Shown: positions 11,155 to 22,929, counted from the stretch's first letter. The stretch is 64,000 bases of DNA from Lactifluus volemus (GCA_022376515.1 WTXI01000166.1:1-64000), one strand, 5' to 3'. Made by a program: numbers and translations. The notes: generated from the letters alone by a model not told the origin.

Positions 11155-13774
11155 ATGGCTCAAAAAGTCCAGTGTCTCTGCCCTTGTGGACGAAAAGTTG
11201 ATTAGAAAACACTCCGCCGCCATGTTAGTGGCCGCGCACAGCCCCAAATTCGTGCCTTTCAGGTCTATGGGCATGTTAACACTGGGAGCCCAAGGACGCC
11301 TTTGCAAAGCCTCAGAAAACAACGGAGGCTTCTGGCCATCTCCCCAAGCACCCCGCTTCGTACCACATCCCCAGGACTGCCTCCGTGTGTCAAGAAACGG
11401 CCCTTGAAGTCTCGCAAGCACACACATCGCTGAGTCGGACCGCCGCCATCTCCATCTGGGGATATTCTCCCTTTAGATCCACCCACCCCCCACCCATTAT
11501 AACTGGAAACAATAGTCCATCCTCACCTTTACCTCAGGCCCCTTTTGAGGGCTCCGCCTTGGGTGCGAATCAGGCTGAGTTCGCAAGCGATGACACCTGC
11601 GTAATACCCCCCTCCCTTTTTTCAACCCCCATTCCACCACATGGCCGCCATGCCATTGACTTTGATTCCGATGATATGGGGGGAGATTCTGGTAGCTCCA
11701 AAGGCGATGGTGGTCATGGTACCAGCTCCAATGACGAAATTACTTTGGATTCTTTGCTGGCTCAAGAATATCTGGTTGGTGACTGGGAGGACATTAATGA
11801 AGACCTATTGCAGCAATTGGAGTTGTTGGGTATGTGGCATTGACTATCTTTATGTTTTGAAGAAACTGAATGTCCTCAGGTGGTGAACAACTGGAGGAGC
11901 CTGACCTCGAGAGCATGCGCCTCTTCTCTTACAAAATTGAAGAGTTCGTAACGGACTGCGCTTACAGCAAGCTCAGATTTGTTTTCCCGGGTACAACTAT
12001 CCCTTCAGCAAAAGAAAACAGGACACGTGCCGCCTTTCTCTCCGCGTTTAAGGCACAGCGATTTGACTGCTGCATCAACTCGTGTTGCTGCTTTGTCGGC
12101 CCCAATCAAGATCTCACCCAGTGCCCTTTTTGTGATGAAGCTCGCTTCAGTGTGGCTGGCCGCACTCGTAAACGATACACGTTCATCCCTTTGATCACGC
12201 GGCTCATTGGGATGTACCAAAACAAGGAGTGTGCACTAACGCTCTGTTATCGGGATAGCTACCAGCCTGACCTGGATGGGACGATGAAGGACATCATGGA
12301 TGGCAAGCTTTACCAGAATTTGCGAAAGAAGAATGTCGTTGTCGATGGACAGGTCTTCAATCACAAGTTTTTCTCCGATTGGCATGACATTGCCTTAGGC
12401 CTGTCAACTGACAGGTTTGCTCCATTCCAACGCCGCAAGCAAACCTGCTGGCCAATTATCGCCACGATTTACAATTTCCCCCCCGAGCTTCGTTGTCTGC
12501 AAGGTATTATCATGCCTCTCGGCGTCATTCCAGGACCGCGTAAACCCAAAGACTTCAACTCCTACTTGTGGCCTCTCGTTAATGAGCTCATGCAGCTTGC
12601 AGTTGGTGTCCCCGCCTTCGACGCATCCACAGGCAGTGCATTTACGCTTCGTGTGTATTTGCTCTATATCTTTGGAGATATACCCGCTGTATCAATGGTG
12701 ATGCGCATGAAAGGTCATAATGGATACCGGCCTTGTCGACTCTGCAATATCACCGGCCTTGGTGTTCCTGGTGCACGCGCGAATACTCTTTATGTCCCCC
12801 ACCACTGGAAGAACCACCCCAACGTTATGAACGATCCAAGTGCTGTCCAGACGTATGACATGTCATCCCTACCATTTCACATGCACGACGAAATCCTCGA
12901 ACAAGCCAAGTCCATTCAATTTGCGCTTACAACAACTGCCTCAAATGACCTTGCCACAAAGTACGGCATCAAAGGCAAATCAATTCTATTTTCACTGTCA
13001 TCTATCAGCTTTCCAGAGTCATTCCCTTATGATTTCATGCATATGATCTACGAGAATGTTCTTCCTAACCTGGTTTCTTTCTGGACTGGAACTTACAAGG
13101 ACCTCAATCACAACGGACATGAGTATTTGTTGGACAAAAAGGTCTGGCAACATGCAGGAAGTGCTGCCGCCGCTGCCGGTTCATCGATACCTACCGCTTT
13201 TGGACAGCGTCCTCCCAATCCTGAAGCCAACCGCATGGCATGTACAGCTGAGTCTTGGGCGTTCTGGATGCAATACCTTGCTCCTGCTCTCCTCGAAAAC
13301 AAGTTCACACGGGCCAAGTACTTTTCTCATTTTCTCCGCTTGATTGAATTGGTCAAGATCTGCACGCAATTCGAGATCACGCGTGACGAGCAAAGACTTG
13401 TTCGGGAAGGTTTTCAAGATTGGGTTAGGGTTTACGAGGAGTAAGTGCCTTGGCGTTTTCAAGCCGCATGTGATTTTAACTGGACCGCAGGCTCTATTAT
13501 CAACACAAACCTGAATGTATCTCAGCCTGCCCACTCACCATCCACATCCTCCTCCACATCGCAGATAGCATGGATTGGTGCGGCCCTGTTTGGGCATATT
13601 GGGCATTCCCGATGGAGCGATTCTGTGGCGAACTCAAGATGGCAATCAAGAGCTGCCGCTTTCCTTATCCCGCCATTGATAATCACCTTGTTGCCGTCGC
13701 CCAACTCACCCAGATAAAACTGAAGTACAACTGCATCAAGGAGCTCTCCCTCCATCAGCCAATGGCAACCACTA
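11155..13774 (+). pseudogene. Tnp2-type CACTA transposase, 5' part
   Basis: Catalyses CACTA transposon excision and insertion in the related family. It begins with a Cys-rich CLCPCGRKV motif at 11155, followed by an in-frame TAG at 11203 and further breaks to about 11400. An acidic stretch leads to an intron (about 11831-11878, GTATGT...CCTCAG). Then comes a long open exon to 13440 with the Tnp2 core: CPFCDEARF, LGLSTDRFAPF, LGVIPGPRKPKDFNSYLWPLV, MKGHNGYRPCRLC, and SFPYDFMHMIYENVLPNL. An intron at 13441-13490 (GTAAGT...CGCAG) joins to LYYQHKPECISACPLTIHIL, GPVWAYWAFPMERFCG. Translation is cut at 13774 by the Gypsy insertion; it resumes at 25180. Broken by insertion and at least one nonsense codon, so inactive. 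Confidence 0.85.
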
Positions 13775-14354
13775 TGTCAAGGCTCAGAGGGGCCTTGGCG
13801 CACAATGGTGCTTGTGACAGTGATCGAGGAGGGCTGAGCGTGGCACTAAGCCTCAGCACGACAAGGATCACACAAGTTCTTCCCTTGGCTTTACTATAGA
13901 GGAGAGCATCGCGCTGACAGATGCACTCTACTGTATTGTCAAAGAAAAAGGTCAAGGGTAATCACAAGACGAGACTAAGTCTTGGATGACGACGGTCAGG
14001 AGGTCTGACTTGAAGGGACAAGAAGGGAAGAGGGTTCAACTAGTCTGATTGCAGACGAAGCGAAGTCTAAGGAGACAAGCTACAACGGACCGGTTTATAT
14101 ACTCCTAGAGTGTGATGCTGAGTCATAGAGTCCCAGGCGTGTCACAGTGTGACACGCCTCCTAAATAATATATCGTAGATCGGACGGAGAAACTTCGGAG
14201 ATCTACGGAGATACTTTGGAAAGATCCAGAGATCTGTATTGTACATGGAAAGATCCGAAGATCCGTATCGTAGATTGTCTTGGAATAAAGCGAAAAAGAT
14301 ACCCACAGTCACATAAGGCCAATACATAAGCAGATCACGTGCCAAACCATAACA
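13775..14354 (-). repeat. Gypsy 3' LTR (580 bp)
   Basis: Direct repeat of 24621-25179 with few substitutions and one indel of about 21 bp in a GGAAAGATCC-type internal repeat. It contains a hairpin with 12-bp arms, AGGCGTGTCACA and TGTGACACGCCT, around a single G (14135-14159). Confidence 0.92.
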
Positions 14355-14391
14355 GTGCCTCCCTTCTCAAGGGCGCTGTGCCACCAGCGCC

Positions 14392-14778
14392 TCAAAAGGT
14401 ACGCCGACGCAAGACGAGGGACGTCGGGCACTGCCAGACGGGGTTGCGGACACCCTCAGGCTCCGCGAAGTCGTGGTCAGCAGGGCAGAAGCAGTCGCCA
14501 GCCGTGCACAAGAAGTGCGGCCATGGGCAGTGGCACGAGAGGTGTCCACCCGCGCAGTACAGGCAGCGGACATCGACGGGGCACAAGTCAGCGGGGTGGT
14601 CGGGCCGACTGTCATTGCAACGGTGGCAATATGGGTAGACGGGAGGCGGAGGTGGGTAGGTCGGGATCCAGGTGGCAGCTAGAGGGGTGGAAACTGCTGA
14701 GGGAAATACCACGCGCCGTGTGCAGGAGGCGCGTATTCGGCGGCACAAACGCCGTGCCAAATGCCTGCGTGTTCCCAT
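14392..14778 (-). other. Cys/His-rich frame at the 3' end of pol
   Basis: Frame overlapping the end of the integrase frame by about 100 bp. It shows a dense Cys/His pattern: CHRCNDSRPDHP, CPVDVRCLYCAGGHLSCHC, FLCTAGDCFCPADH. The spacing is that of zinc-binding clusters, but I know no named domain for it. It could be an additional retroelement protein or a C-terminal extension reached by frameshift. It lies next to the 3' LTR. Confidence 0.45.
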
Positions 14779-17228
14779 CGGAGTCCACGAGCGCCACCAT
14801 CTGCAGGAGCCTTGCCCTTCTCGGCGGAGGTGTAGGACTCCGCGCTGGTATGAACGGTGTGTTGATAGGGTTGGGCAACATAGCCTCGTGTGGGTCGGGA
14901 GTAGCTGGCGTCCAATGTAACTGACGCATGCAGGCTGGTGGGCGAGGGGTAGCCAGAGTAGGAGTCCTGACGTGGTAGCTGGGGCTCCTCGCAGGTGGCG
15001 GGGGTGGAGACGGACTGGTCAGATCGATGACTGTCGCTGTCGAAGGCGGGGGTGTTGACCCGCGTGAAGGGCCACTCGGAGGCGTCGAACGGCTCGGAGC
15101 GTGAGGAGGGTGACGGAAAGGGAGAGACTTCTTGGCCCGCTGCCTCGAGTAGCGGGGCCGACTGGGTTCTCCACTCGTCGACACGGTGGAAGGCGTCGAG
15201 CGCGAGGGAAGAGGGCTCTTCCTCCGAATTGGGAGGAGCGACGGGCAAGGGGTAGTCGTCATCGGAGGGCTCGGGGGACCACTTGCCGTAAGCGGCAGGT
15301 CGAGTGGGCTGAGGGGCCCAGAGTATAGGTACGGGTGCGAGGGGCCTGGTGGACGGATCTGGTACTGGGAGGGGTGACAGTGAGGCGGCATACTCGTTGT
15401 CGACGTCGAGGTGTTCGGGTTGAAAGTCTTCTGGCGTGAGGCCAGCGAGGAGGATGGCAGCGTGGACGTCGTCAGGTATGTCGAGGGAGGCAGTGTCGAG
15501 ATCGAGGATGAAGTCTCTGACAGGGGAGAAGTCCATAGGAGAGGGGGATGGCGATGGCAGAGAGTCAAGAGTGGGGTTTATATCCTCCTTGACTTCTAAG
15601 GTTCTCACGGCTTCGGGGTTTGCCTCGTGGAATTCTCGGATTAACTCCGGGGAGTTGACGTTCTCGACCGGCTCCCACGTGTTGTGTGCTGCGGAGTACC
15701 CTTTCCACTTTAGGAGATATTGCAGCTTTCTGTACCGCCTTCTTGATCCGAGGATCTCTTCAACTTCGTATTCTTGATGATCGTCAACCAGATCTGGGGG
15801 TGGCTCGGTGTGATTTCGGCCATGCTCGGCTGTTTCCGAATAGGGGGTCAGGAGGGACGCATGGAAGACGTTGTGGATCTTCCATTGGGGTGGCAAATCT
15901 AATTTGTACACATAGGGCGAGACCACTTTGGTGACACGGAAAGGTCCGAAGCGTTTTGGTCGGAGCTTCTTTGTCGGATATGGCAGGTTTAAGTTCGTCC
16001 CTTCTAGTAGGACCCTCTGTCCCTCGGTGAAAGGTCGGAAGTGGCGTTGCCCCTTTTTCCATTCGTGATACTTCCTTGTCATGTCCTGTGCCTGTCGAAT
16101 GGCCTTTTGCGCTCGTTCCCGCAGTCCACGGAGGTAAGTGGATCGTTCTTCCAGGGCCGGTAAGGCCGAGTTCGTCATCTGTTGCTCTTGAGCGCGCGGA
16201 GTGAAGCCAATGAGTAATTCAAAGGGGGTCTTTCCGGTGGTGGAGCTGGGCCAGGAGTTGTGCACAAATTGGGCAAGGGGGAGCCATCATGCCCAGTCAT
16301 TCTGCTGGAAGTTGCCGTAGATTTGAAGGTACTGTTCTAGCCATTGGTTCGTTCTTTCTGATTGGCCATCTGTCTGGGGGTGGTATGCTGTACTAATGTT
16401 TTGGTTTATTTTGAGTCGTTTGCAGAGGTCTGTTGTCCATTTCGAGGTAAACCTTGTGTCTCGGTCCGATATGACAGTTTTGGGAATCCCATAGTGAGGG
16501 AAGACGTGCTGGGCGTAGAGTGCGGCCACTCCTTCAGAGTCGATTTTCTGCGTACAAGGGAGGAAGAACGCCGCTTTTGTGCAGTCATGGTCGGTAATTG
16601 TCAGGATAGAATCGTAGCCTTGCGATGGTGGGAGGTCCACAATGAGGTCGAGCGCAATCGTTTCAAATGGCAGTGCGTTAGGTTTCACGGTAATTAGGTA
16701 AATAGGGACCTTGGGCCGGACTGTATTGCTCTTTGTGGTCTGGCAGGTGGCGCACCCTTTAACGTACTGCCGGATAAAGGTTTTCATGTCAGGCCACCAG
16801 TAACCTTGTTCCACCGCGTGTAGGGTTTTTGAAATCCCAGGGTGTCCAGTGGTAACGTGATCATGGTGCGCAGCAATCACCTCCCTCCTCAGGGTGTTGT
16901 CTGCCACGACAACGATCTTCCCAGCTCGGGTCCATAGTCCATGCGGGCCTCGCTCGAGGCGGAAGGGGGCGGACCACCCGGCAATGTCGGTGGGCGCCGC
17001 TTCCTGGGCGCGGAGCAACCTCCCCTCCCAGGGATCCAGAGGGGGCAACAAAAGCGCGGCAACCGACACAAATAGTTCGCTAGGGAGGACTATGACATCC
17101 TTGTTGTCCAGTGCTCCGGTATCGAAGTCCGGGCGGCGAGAGAGAGGATCCGCCTTCATAGATTTGCCAGGCTTGTGGATGAGGGAGAGGTTAAATTCCC
17201 CTAACAGGGGAATGTAGCGGGCGACACG
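14679..17228 (-). pseudogene. Gypsy integrase with chromodomain
   Basis: Inserts the element's cDNA. In gene order: end of RNase H linker (HKPGKSMKADPLSRRPDF), zinc-binding H-H-C-C region (AAHHDHVTTGHPG ... GCATCQTTK), catalytic core with ALDLIVDLPPS, VISDRDTRFTSKW and HPQTDGQSERTNQWLEQYL, a GPY/F-type segment (RFGPFRVTKVVSPYVYKLDL), and a chromodomain (YEVEEILGSRRRYRKLQYLL, KWKGYSAAHNTWEPVENV). After this comes a long Pro/Ser-rich tail. An in-frame TGA at 16287-16289 splits the core (after QQNDWA). The chromodomain places it among chromoviruses, which often target marked chromatin. Confidence 0.9.
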
Positions 17229-18803
17229 TCAGTTGATGTCCCAAGGGTGACGATAATATTGTAGGTTTTTGTGGTCGGTATAGACCTTTATAGGGTGGCG
17301 CGCCCCTAGCAACAAGTGGCGCCACCGTTTGAGGGCATGGATGATAGCGAGAAGTTCCTGGTCGTGAACGTCATAACCCCGTTCTGGCGGGGACAACGCA
17401 TGAGAGTAGTAGCTAATGGGGTGCGGGAGACCAGTAGGGGTACGTTGGAAGAGGATGGCGCCAAGAGCGAACTGGGAGGTGTCAACCTCCACCTTAAATG
17501 GTCGGTCATGGTCAGGGCGGTTCAGGGCCATGTCACGTTCCACAAGGCTAATGAGCCGTTTCACGGCTGCGCGTTGGTCATCACCCCAATGGAAGGGGAC
17601 GTCCTTCTTCAAGAGGTCGGTGAGGGGCCGTGCGATCTCTGCGAAACCAGGAATAAAGGGGCGGTGGTAGCCAAACACCCCCAGGGTGCTCCGCACGCCG
17701 GAGAGGGTGCTTTGTTCAATCGGCCATTCCAACAGCCCCTGTCTCTTTGTTGGGTCCAGGGATATTTTGCCATCTTCAACTACGATGCCGAGGTAGTGAA
17801 CGCGGGGCTGCTCAAAGTGGCATTTTGCCGCTTTCAGGAAGAAGGACTTGTCCTCGAAGCGCTGTAGTACCTGGTGCACGATGGTCTGGTGAAGGGCTAA
17901 GTCCGCTGCGTTTCGGTTCGGGGTAGCAATGAGGAAGTCGTCCATATAGATGTGGATGAAGTCAGGGTAGGTGTTCAACAGGTCGCGAAAGACGGTGTGC
18001 ATGCAGCATTGGAAGGTCCCCGGCGCGTTCCGGAGACCGAAGGGCATCACATTAGGTAGGTACAGGTCAAAAGGGGTAATAAAGGCGGCCTTCCAGCGGT
18101 CTTCTGCCTTAATCCGGATGTTGTTATAGCCCCACCGAATGTCGAGGGTAGTAAAGAGTTGCTTTCCTTCCAACTGTTCTAGGATAGTCTCAATGCGCGG
18201 GAGGGGGTAGACGTCGGGTATGGTCCATTCATTGACCTTCCGGTAATCTTGGACTGGGCGAAGGGAGCCATCTTGCTTCTTAATGAAGAAGAACGGGGTC
18301 GCCCAGGGCGAGTCCCCCTTTTCAATGTACCCTAGTCGTTCATTTTCGTCAATCCATTTGCGCGCAGCCTCCATCTCCGCCGGGCTGAGAGGGTAGGTCT
18401 TGCTTTTTATCGTGGTGGGGGCCCCCTCTTTCAACTTGATCTCGTGGTCATCCGAACGAGTTGGGGGAAAACGGTGGGACAGTTCTTCTGAGAAAACTCT
18501 CCAGTGACGCTTGTATTCCGTAGGAAGGGAGGGGTCCCCCTGCTGCCGCGGCGCTTTAATGGCCCATTCTGTGGCCACCGAGGTTTTGTTTAGGCCTGTA
18601 GGGGGTATGATTCGTGGTTCGGAGATCTTGGAGACCCCGTTGGGCCACTCCGGGAAGTATTCTGCCCACTTTTGTAGCTCGGGGTGCTTGTCTTCCAGGT
18701 CCTTCTTCTGGCCTGCAGTCAGTTTATCGTCCTGCAGCCGGAGCTTCAGGTGGGCCAACATTTTCCGGCTGTTCTCCCGCTTGATGTCCGCTTCCCTGAG
18801 TCA
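17229..18803 (-). pseudogene. Gypsy reverse transcriptase-RNase H
   Basis: RT motifs in order: KSKTYPLSPAEMEAARKWID, SPWATPFFFIKKQDGSLRPV, DYRKVNEWTIPDVYPLPRIE, LFTTLDIRWGYNNIRI, VMPFGLRNAPGTFQ, and the catalytic YMDD at 17937-17948. RNase H motifs: VEVDTSQFALGAILFQ, DQELLAIIHALKRW, YTDHKNLQYY. The frame stops with TGA at 17229-17231 after RHPWDIN and continues in frame into the integrase. The upstream TGA at 18801-18803 separates it from the protease. Sequence between the stops is fully open. Confidence 0.92.
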
Positions 18804-19334
18804 TTGCTTAGCATGGTCCTCCACTCCCAGGAAACGAGCTCTGGTGACCGCATGGGTGGCCACCTTGATAGGGAGATCGTCCCAAGTCATGTTTGCCCAG
18901 TCGATGTTTGGGTTAAAAGCTTTAAGCCAGGTGAAACCGAAGATTATTTGGTCCCTCCCTAGATTGGCAACAAGGAACAGCAATTCTTCGCTCTTGCCTC
19001 CCTGGGTGACATGGAGTATGGCATATCGCGTGACCGCACCACTCTGGTTATTTGTTCCATCGACGTTGGTGACCTGCACTGGTATTGGGAGACGGCGGGT
19101 GGCAATCCCCCACCGCTCAACTGTTCGTTGGTCAATAAAGTTTTCGCTTGCCCCACTGTCGACGAGGGCTGCTTCTCCAACCGTTCCACGCATAGACCGA
19201 AACACAAAGGGCATATTTATTGACTTAACGCCTCGGTGTCGTACGAACAAAATGCGTGGTTGTTCTGCTCCATGCCAGGTTGGCGGGCAGGAGCCTAGAG
19301 AAAATCCTCCCCATCCTCTTTCTGCAACTCATCC
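18801..19334 (-). pseudogene. Gypsy aspartic protease
   Basis: Retroviral-type aspartic protease with the active site ALVDSGASENFID near 19130-19170 and the flap/hydrophobic part (QIIFGFTWLKAFNPNIDW). It is in a different frame from the end of gag, so a programmed frameshift or a mutation lies between them. It ends in TGA 18801-18803; upstream it is cut off from gag by a solo LTR at 19340. Confidence 0.85.
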
Positions 19335-19339
19335 CACAC

Positions 19340-19943
19340 TGTTAAGGTTCCAAGTGGGACCTTTGTACGAAGTGTACGTTCGTTCGTGAAGTCAAGAACT
19401 AGACTTGCAAGACGTGCAAGTCAAGATCAAAGGTTCGATAAAGAGGAGACTTAGTAAACGACTAAGTCAAGAGCGTTTCAGAGGTCAAGGGCTTTGGGCT
19501 TAGGGATAAGACCAAAGTGTCAAGAAGTCGAAGAGCGTGATGTCAAGAGGGTTCTCTCAGGTCTGATGCTTCTAGGCAAGCAAGGTTCTAATAGATAGAA
19601 GACTTGGATTGCGAAACAAAACTGAGACTTAAGGTCTCTAGGGCAGAAAGTACAGGGTTTATATATAAGAAGACGCGGCTATGTACACAGCCGTAGGGGC
19701 TGTGACCTTCGTACAGCTTTCAGGGTTTGAAACATGTTTCAGGAATCAGCGAGTCATCCTGTGCATGTGGCTGTTGCTTGAGGCTGTACGGTGCTGTGTA
19801 AAGCTATGTCGTGAGAAAATAAGTAGGCGATCTGAAACAAAGCGATCGGCAGTCCATTCACATAAGCAAGGGAGTCAGCAGAAATGAGTCATCAGTCCGA
19901 AAACGTATAGTATGAGTCAGCAAGCACGTGTCAGTCCATAACA
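19340..19943. mobile_element. Solo LTR, 604 bp
   Basis: Begins TGTTAAGG and ends CCATAACA, with exact 5-bp duplication CACAC on both sides (19335-19339, 19944-19948). Inserted within the last codons of gag. A TTTATATATAAG box lies near 19658. Unrelated in sequence to the flanking Gypsy LTRs. No internal genes, so it is a recombined remnant of another LTR element. Confidence 0.85.
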
Positions 19944-21309
19944 CACACCCTCTCTCGTTCCTCCTGGTTCATCCTTCGAAGGTGTTGTGCCACCTCTGCG
20001 GGAGCCCCGGGATTAGCGATGGGTGTGGGGTCTTCCAAGGAGGGGAGTAGGTCGATGAGAGGGGCGTCTCGGGTTGGGGGTTCCTGGTTATCGTGGCTAG
20101 TCGCATATGGCGGAGGTCGTGGTGCATATGCTGGAGGAGGTTGGCGCCAGTTCCCCGAATGAGTTTGGGGTTGCGCATAGGATGGTCTGCTTCCCGATTG
20201 CTGTCCACTTCGTTGTCCCCCTCTGGTGGTCTGGGGGACGCGTCTAGAGGGCTGTCCTTTGGGGCAGTTCTTAACGAAGTGGCCAAATTGTCCACATCTC
20301 ATGCATCGGCCCTCCTTCCGGAACTTTTCTCACTGGGCACGGTTTGCCAGGTTTGCTTCGGTCTGGACAGCGTCGACGTCCATGGCAAAGGGGTCTCTCC
20401 TGGGCTGCGAGGGCCTCGGGGGTAATCCCATCCCCCTTCTCAGCTGTTCCTGAGTTAGGGTAGGTCGGCTTGGCTGGCCTGGTCGTTGCCCCAGGAGGGC
20501 CACTCGGGCCTTGTGTCGGTTGTTCTGATTTCTAGCGTCTCGCTCCCACTGGTCTAGGGTGGTCGGCCAAGTCTCCTGGTTGAGGATGGCTTTCTTCAGT
20601 TCGTGTTTAAGCCCTGCCTGGAACAGGTCCATGGTTCCGGCATCGTTTTGCGACCATCCAGCTTGTTTGACCAGGTTTTCAAAGCCAGCGATGTAAGTAT
20701 CGATGTCATCGTTAACCATCTGGTGCGCCTTGAGCTTCTCATAGGCACGTTGCTTTTTATTTGAATCTGTAAAGGCATCCTTGAAAGCCTGCTCAAAATT
20801 GTTCCAGAGGACTTCATCAGTGTGCGGGTGTGTAGTGGCCTTGAGCTTTGTCAGTTGCTCCTCTTGCCAATCGTTGACCTTCTCTCCTTTAACATAACTG
20901 AGGGCCATGAGGACGCGATTGAATGGGTTACTCATTTCATCGCTATTTCGATTTATGAGCTTCCATTGTTTGAATTCCTTTAGGAAGAGGTCGCTCCTGT
21001 TTCGATCTCCATAGAAGATTGAGGGGGCCAGCCCTTTTAGTCCTCCGGTCCCTGGGTTGGTAGGGGCGGCAGTGGCAGTTATAGTGCTCCCCGCTTGGAC
21101 TGTCCTTTGGCTAGAGGAGGAGGCGGCGGCGACTGGAATGGGAGGTAACCCACTAGGGGTACCAGGGGCAGCTTGGGAGGAGAGTAGCGGGGGAAGGAGG
21201 CTTCCTCCGCGCTGGTAGAGGTCGTAAACTTGTGAGGATATTTGTTGCGCCATAGCGGGTGGTTGTTCAGGAGTGAGGGGATGGGTCCCTTGTAAAGTAA
21301 CGATGGCAC
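19944..21309 (-). pseudogene. Gypsy gag: capsid and zinc knuckle
   Basis: Capsid-type region: PSIFYGDRNRSDLFLKEFKQ, AYEKLKAHQMVNDDIDTYIA, ETWPTTLDQWERDARNQN. Then an in-frame TGA (20330-20332), and a nucleocapsid CX2CX4HX4C knuckle (CMRCGQFGHFVKNC) with a Pro/Gln-rich tail to the solo LTR. Upstream it runs in frame into 22930-23294 if the TIR element at 21312-22927 plus one TA are removed. Thus the methionine at 21253 is probably internal. Confidence 0.85.
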
Positions 21310-21311
21310 TA

Positions 21312-22927
21312 CATCAGGAAAACGTCATATTTGCTTAATGTGCTTAAAGTGTGATTAGTGTGCTTAATTTCGTCATTAAGCAGGTTAAGCAAGCATTAAG
21401 AAGAATTAAGCACAAGTTAAGCAACCCTTGATTAAGCACAGTAAGCGCACCCCTGTGCTGAATTAAGCACATTTGCTGAATTAAGCGCATTCTGCTTAAT
21501 TAAGCTAATTAAGCAAGATCTAAGTAACATTAAGCATCTTTCACATTTTTAACTAATTTGAAATTTTCATCACAATTTGAAATTTTCAATCACACAATTT
21601 TTATAGGCATCAAAATTATATATTGGAGTAAAACTACAACATGAATATCTAATACTAGTAATCTACAGGCCTTGGTGCAACAGCCCTGGGGGGGTGGGAC
21701 TGCAGGGCCACGAGGAGGCGGCGGCGGAGGCGGAGGTGCGGGAGGCACAGGAGGAGGTGCGGGAGCGCGGGAGGTGCGGGAAGCGCGGGAGGCGCGGGAG
21801 GAGGCGAGGGACAAAGGAAGAGGCACGGGGCGCGGGAAGCCCAGGAAATGCCGCGGGAGGGGCAGGAGAAGCCGCGGGAGGCGCGGGACGCACAGGAGGT
21901 GCGGGGATGGCGGAGGGGACGGCGGAGGAGACGGAAGTGCGCAGGAGGCGCAGGAGGGGGGTGCAGGCAGGGGAGGCAGCGGTACAGGAGGAGGCAGAGG
22001 CAGAGGTGGAGGCGAACGAAAAAAAAAACAGTCAGGAAGCGTTGGGGCGAGGTAGCGTACAACATACCGAGGAGGTGGCGCAGAAGGCGCGGCGCAGACA
22101 GCGTGCGCCGTGGACCCCTCGCAGCCCAGTGGTTCCAGGAGGATGCGATGGAGGCGAGGGCATGGACGCGGCGCAGGCGCAGGAGGCAGAGGATAACGTG
22201 GTGGAGGCAGAGGCAGAGGCAGAGGCAGAGGCAGAGGCAGAGGCAGAGGAGGGAGGAAGTAACAGTGAGACGCGTTTGCGTGGGGGAAGTCAAAAAAAAA
22301 GAGGGGGGGGGGAATGCGGTAGCAAGGAGAACGCGGGGACGCTGAGACGTGTGGCGGCGCAAAGCGGCGAGCGGTGGCGACAGAGGCCACGAAGACGGCG
22401 GTAGAAGGAGAATATTGAGACTTGTGGCGGCGCCAGACAGCGAGCCCGCCGTGGTGGCGACAGCGGAGGGCCGAACACAGAGACAACGGCAATAGAGGGG
22501 ACAGAGGGGAAGCACGAAAACGATGGACGAAAATCAACATCGTGCAAATAAGAACAAGCAAAAGATGCACGTGGTCGGTGCACGGGAATGACTTAGTGAA
22601 ATTTTCATGACTTTGCATATTTTTCGGACTTTAATTAAATTACATAAATTACTTCCATTTGCTTAGCATGATTAAAAGCCTCTTAAAATTCTCTTAGTTT
22701 GCTTAAACTACTTGTTTGCTTAGTGTGATTAAAGTTTGCTTAATTTTCATTATTGGTCATAATAAAACCTGCTTAGTTGTTCTGAGTGTGGATTAATGTG
22801 ATTAATGTGCTTAATGTGCTTAAGCCAAAAAAAAGAAAATTTTTATTAAGCAGAAGGCAGTAATTAAGACCATTAAGCAAAGTAAGCACCATTAATTAGC
22901 GTAAGCAAATATGATGTTTTCCTGATG
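21312..22927. mobile_element. TA-flanked TIR element inserted in gag, 1.6 kb
   Basis: Inverted ends begin CATCAGGAAAAC and match for about 26 bp with one mismatch, flanked by TA (21310-21311, 22928-22929). Removing body plus one TA (1618 bp) rejoins two gag frames exactly, which supports the boundaries. Both subterminal zones (21335-21540; 22620-22910) are dense in TTAAGC/GCTTAA motifs. The interior (21680-22550) is GGAGGCG-rich on the plus strand. Long frames there are low-complexity (Pro-rich on minus, Gly/Arg-rich on plus), and I do not regard them as genes. Non-autonomous; the TA target suggests Tc1/mariner-like mobilisation but this is not proven. Confidence 0.82.
22204..22250 (+). repeat. 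(AGGCAG)n microsatellite
   Basis: About eight perfect tandem copies of a hexamer within the GC-rich interior of the TIR element. Confidence 0.9.
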
Positions 22928-22929
22928 TA

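Noticed and set aside
18511..19389. 292-codon plus-strand ORF
   Set aside because: Antisense to the Gypsy protease and RT, which have clear family motifs on the minus strand.
21590..22618. 342-codon Pro-rich minus-strand ORF and the Gly/Arg-rich plus-strand frames opposite it
   Set aside because: Low-complexity GGAGGCG composition keeps several frames open at once; no domain, inside a TIR element.
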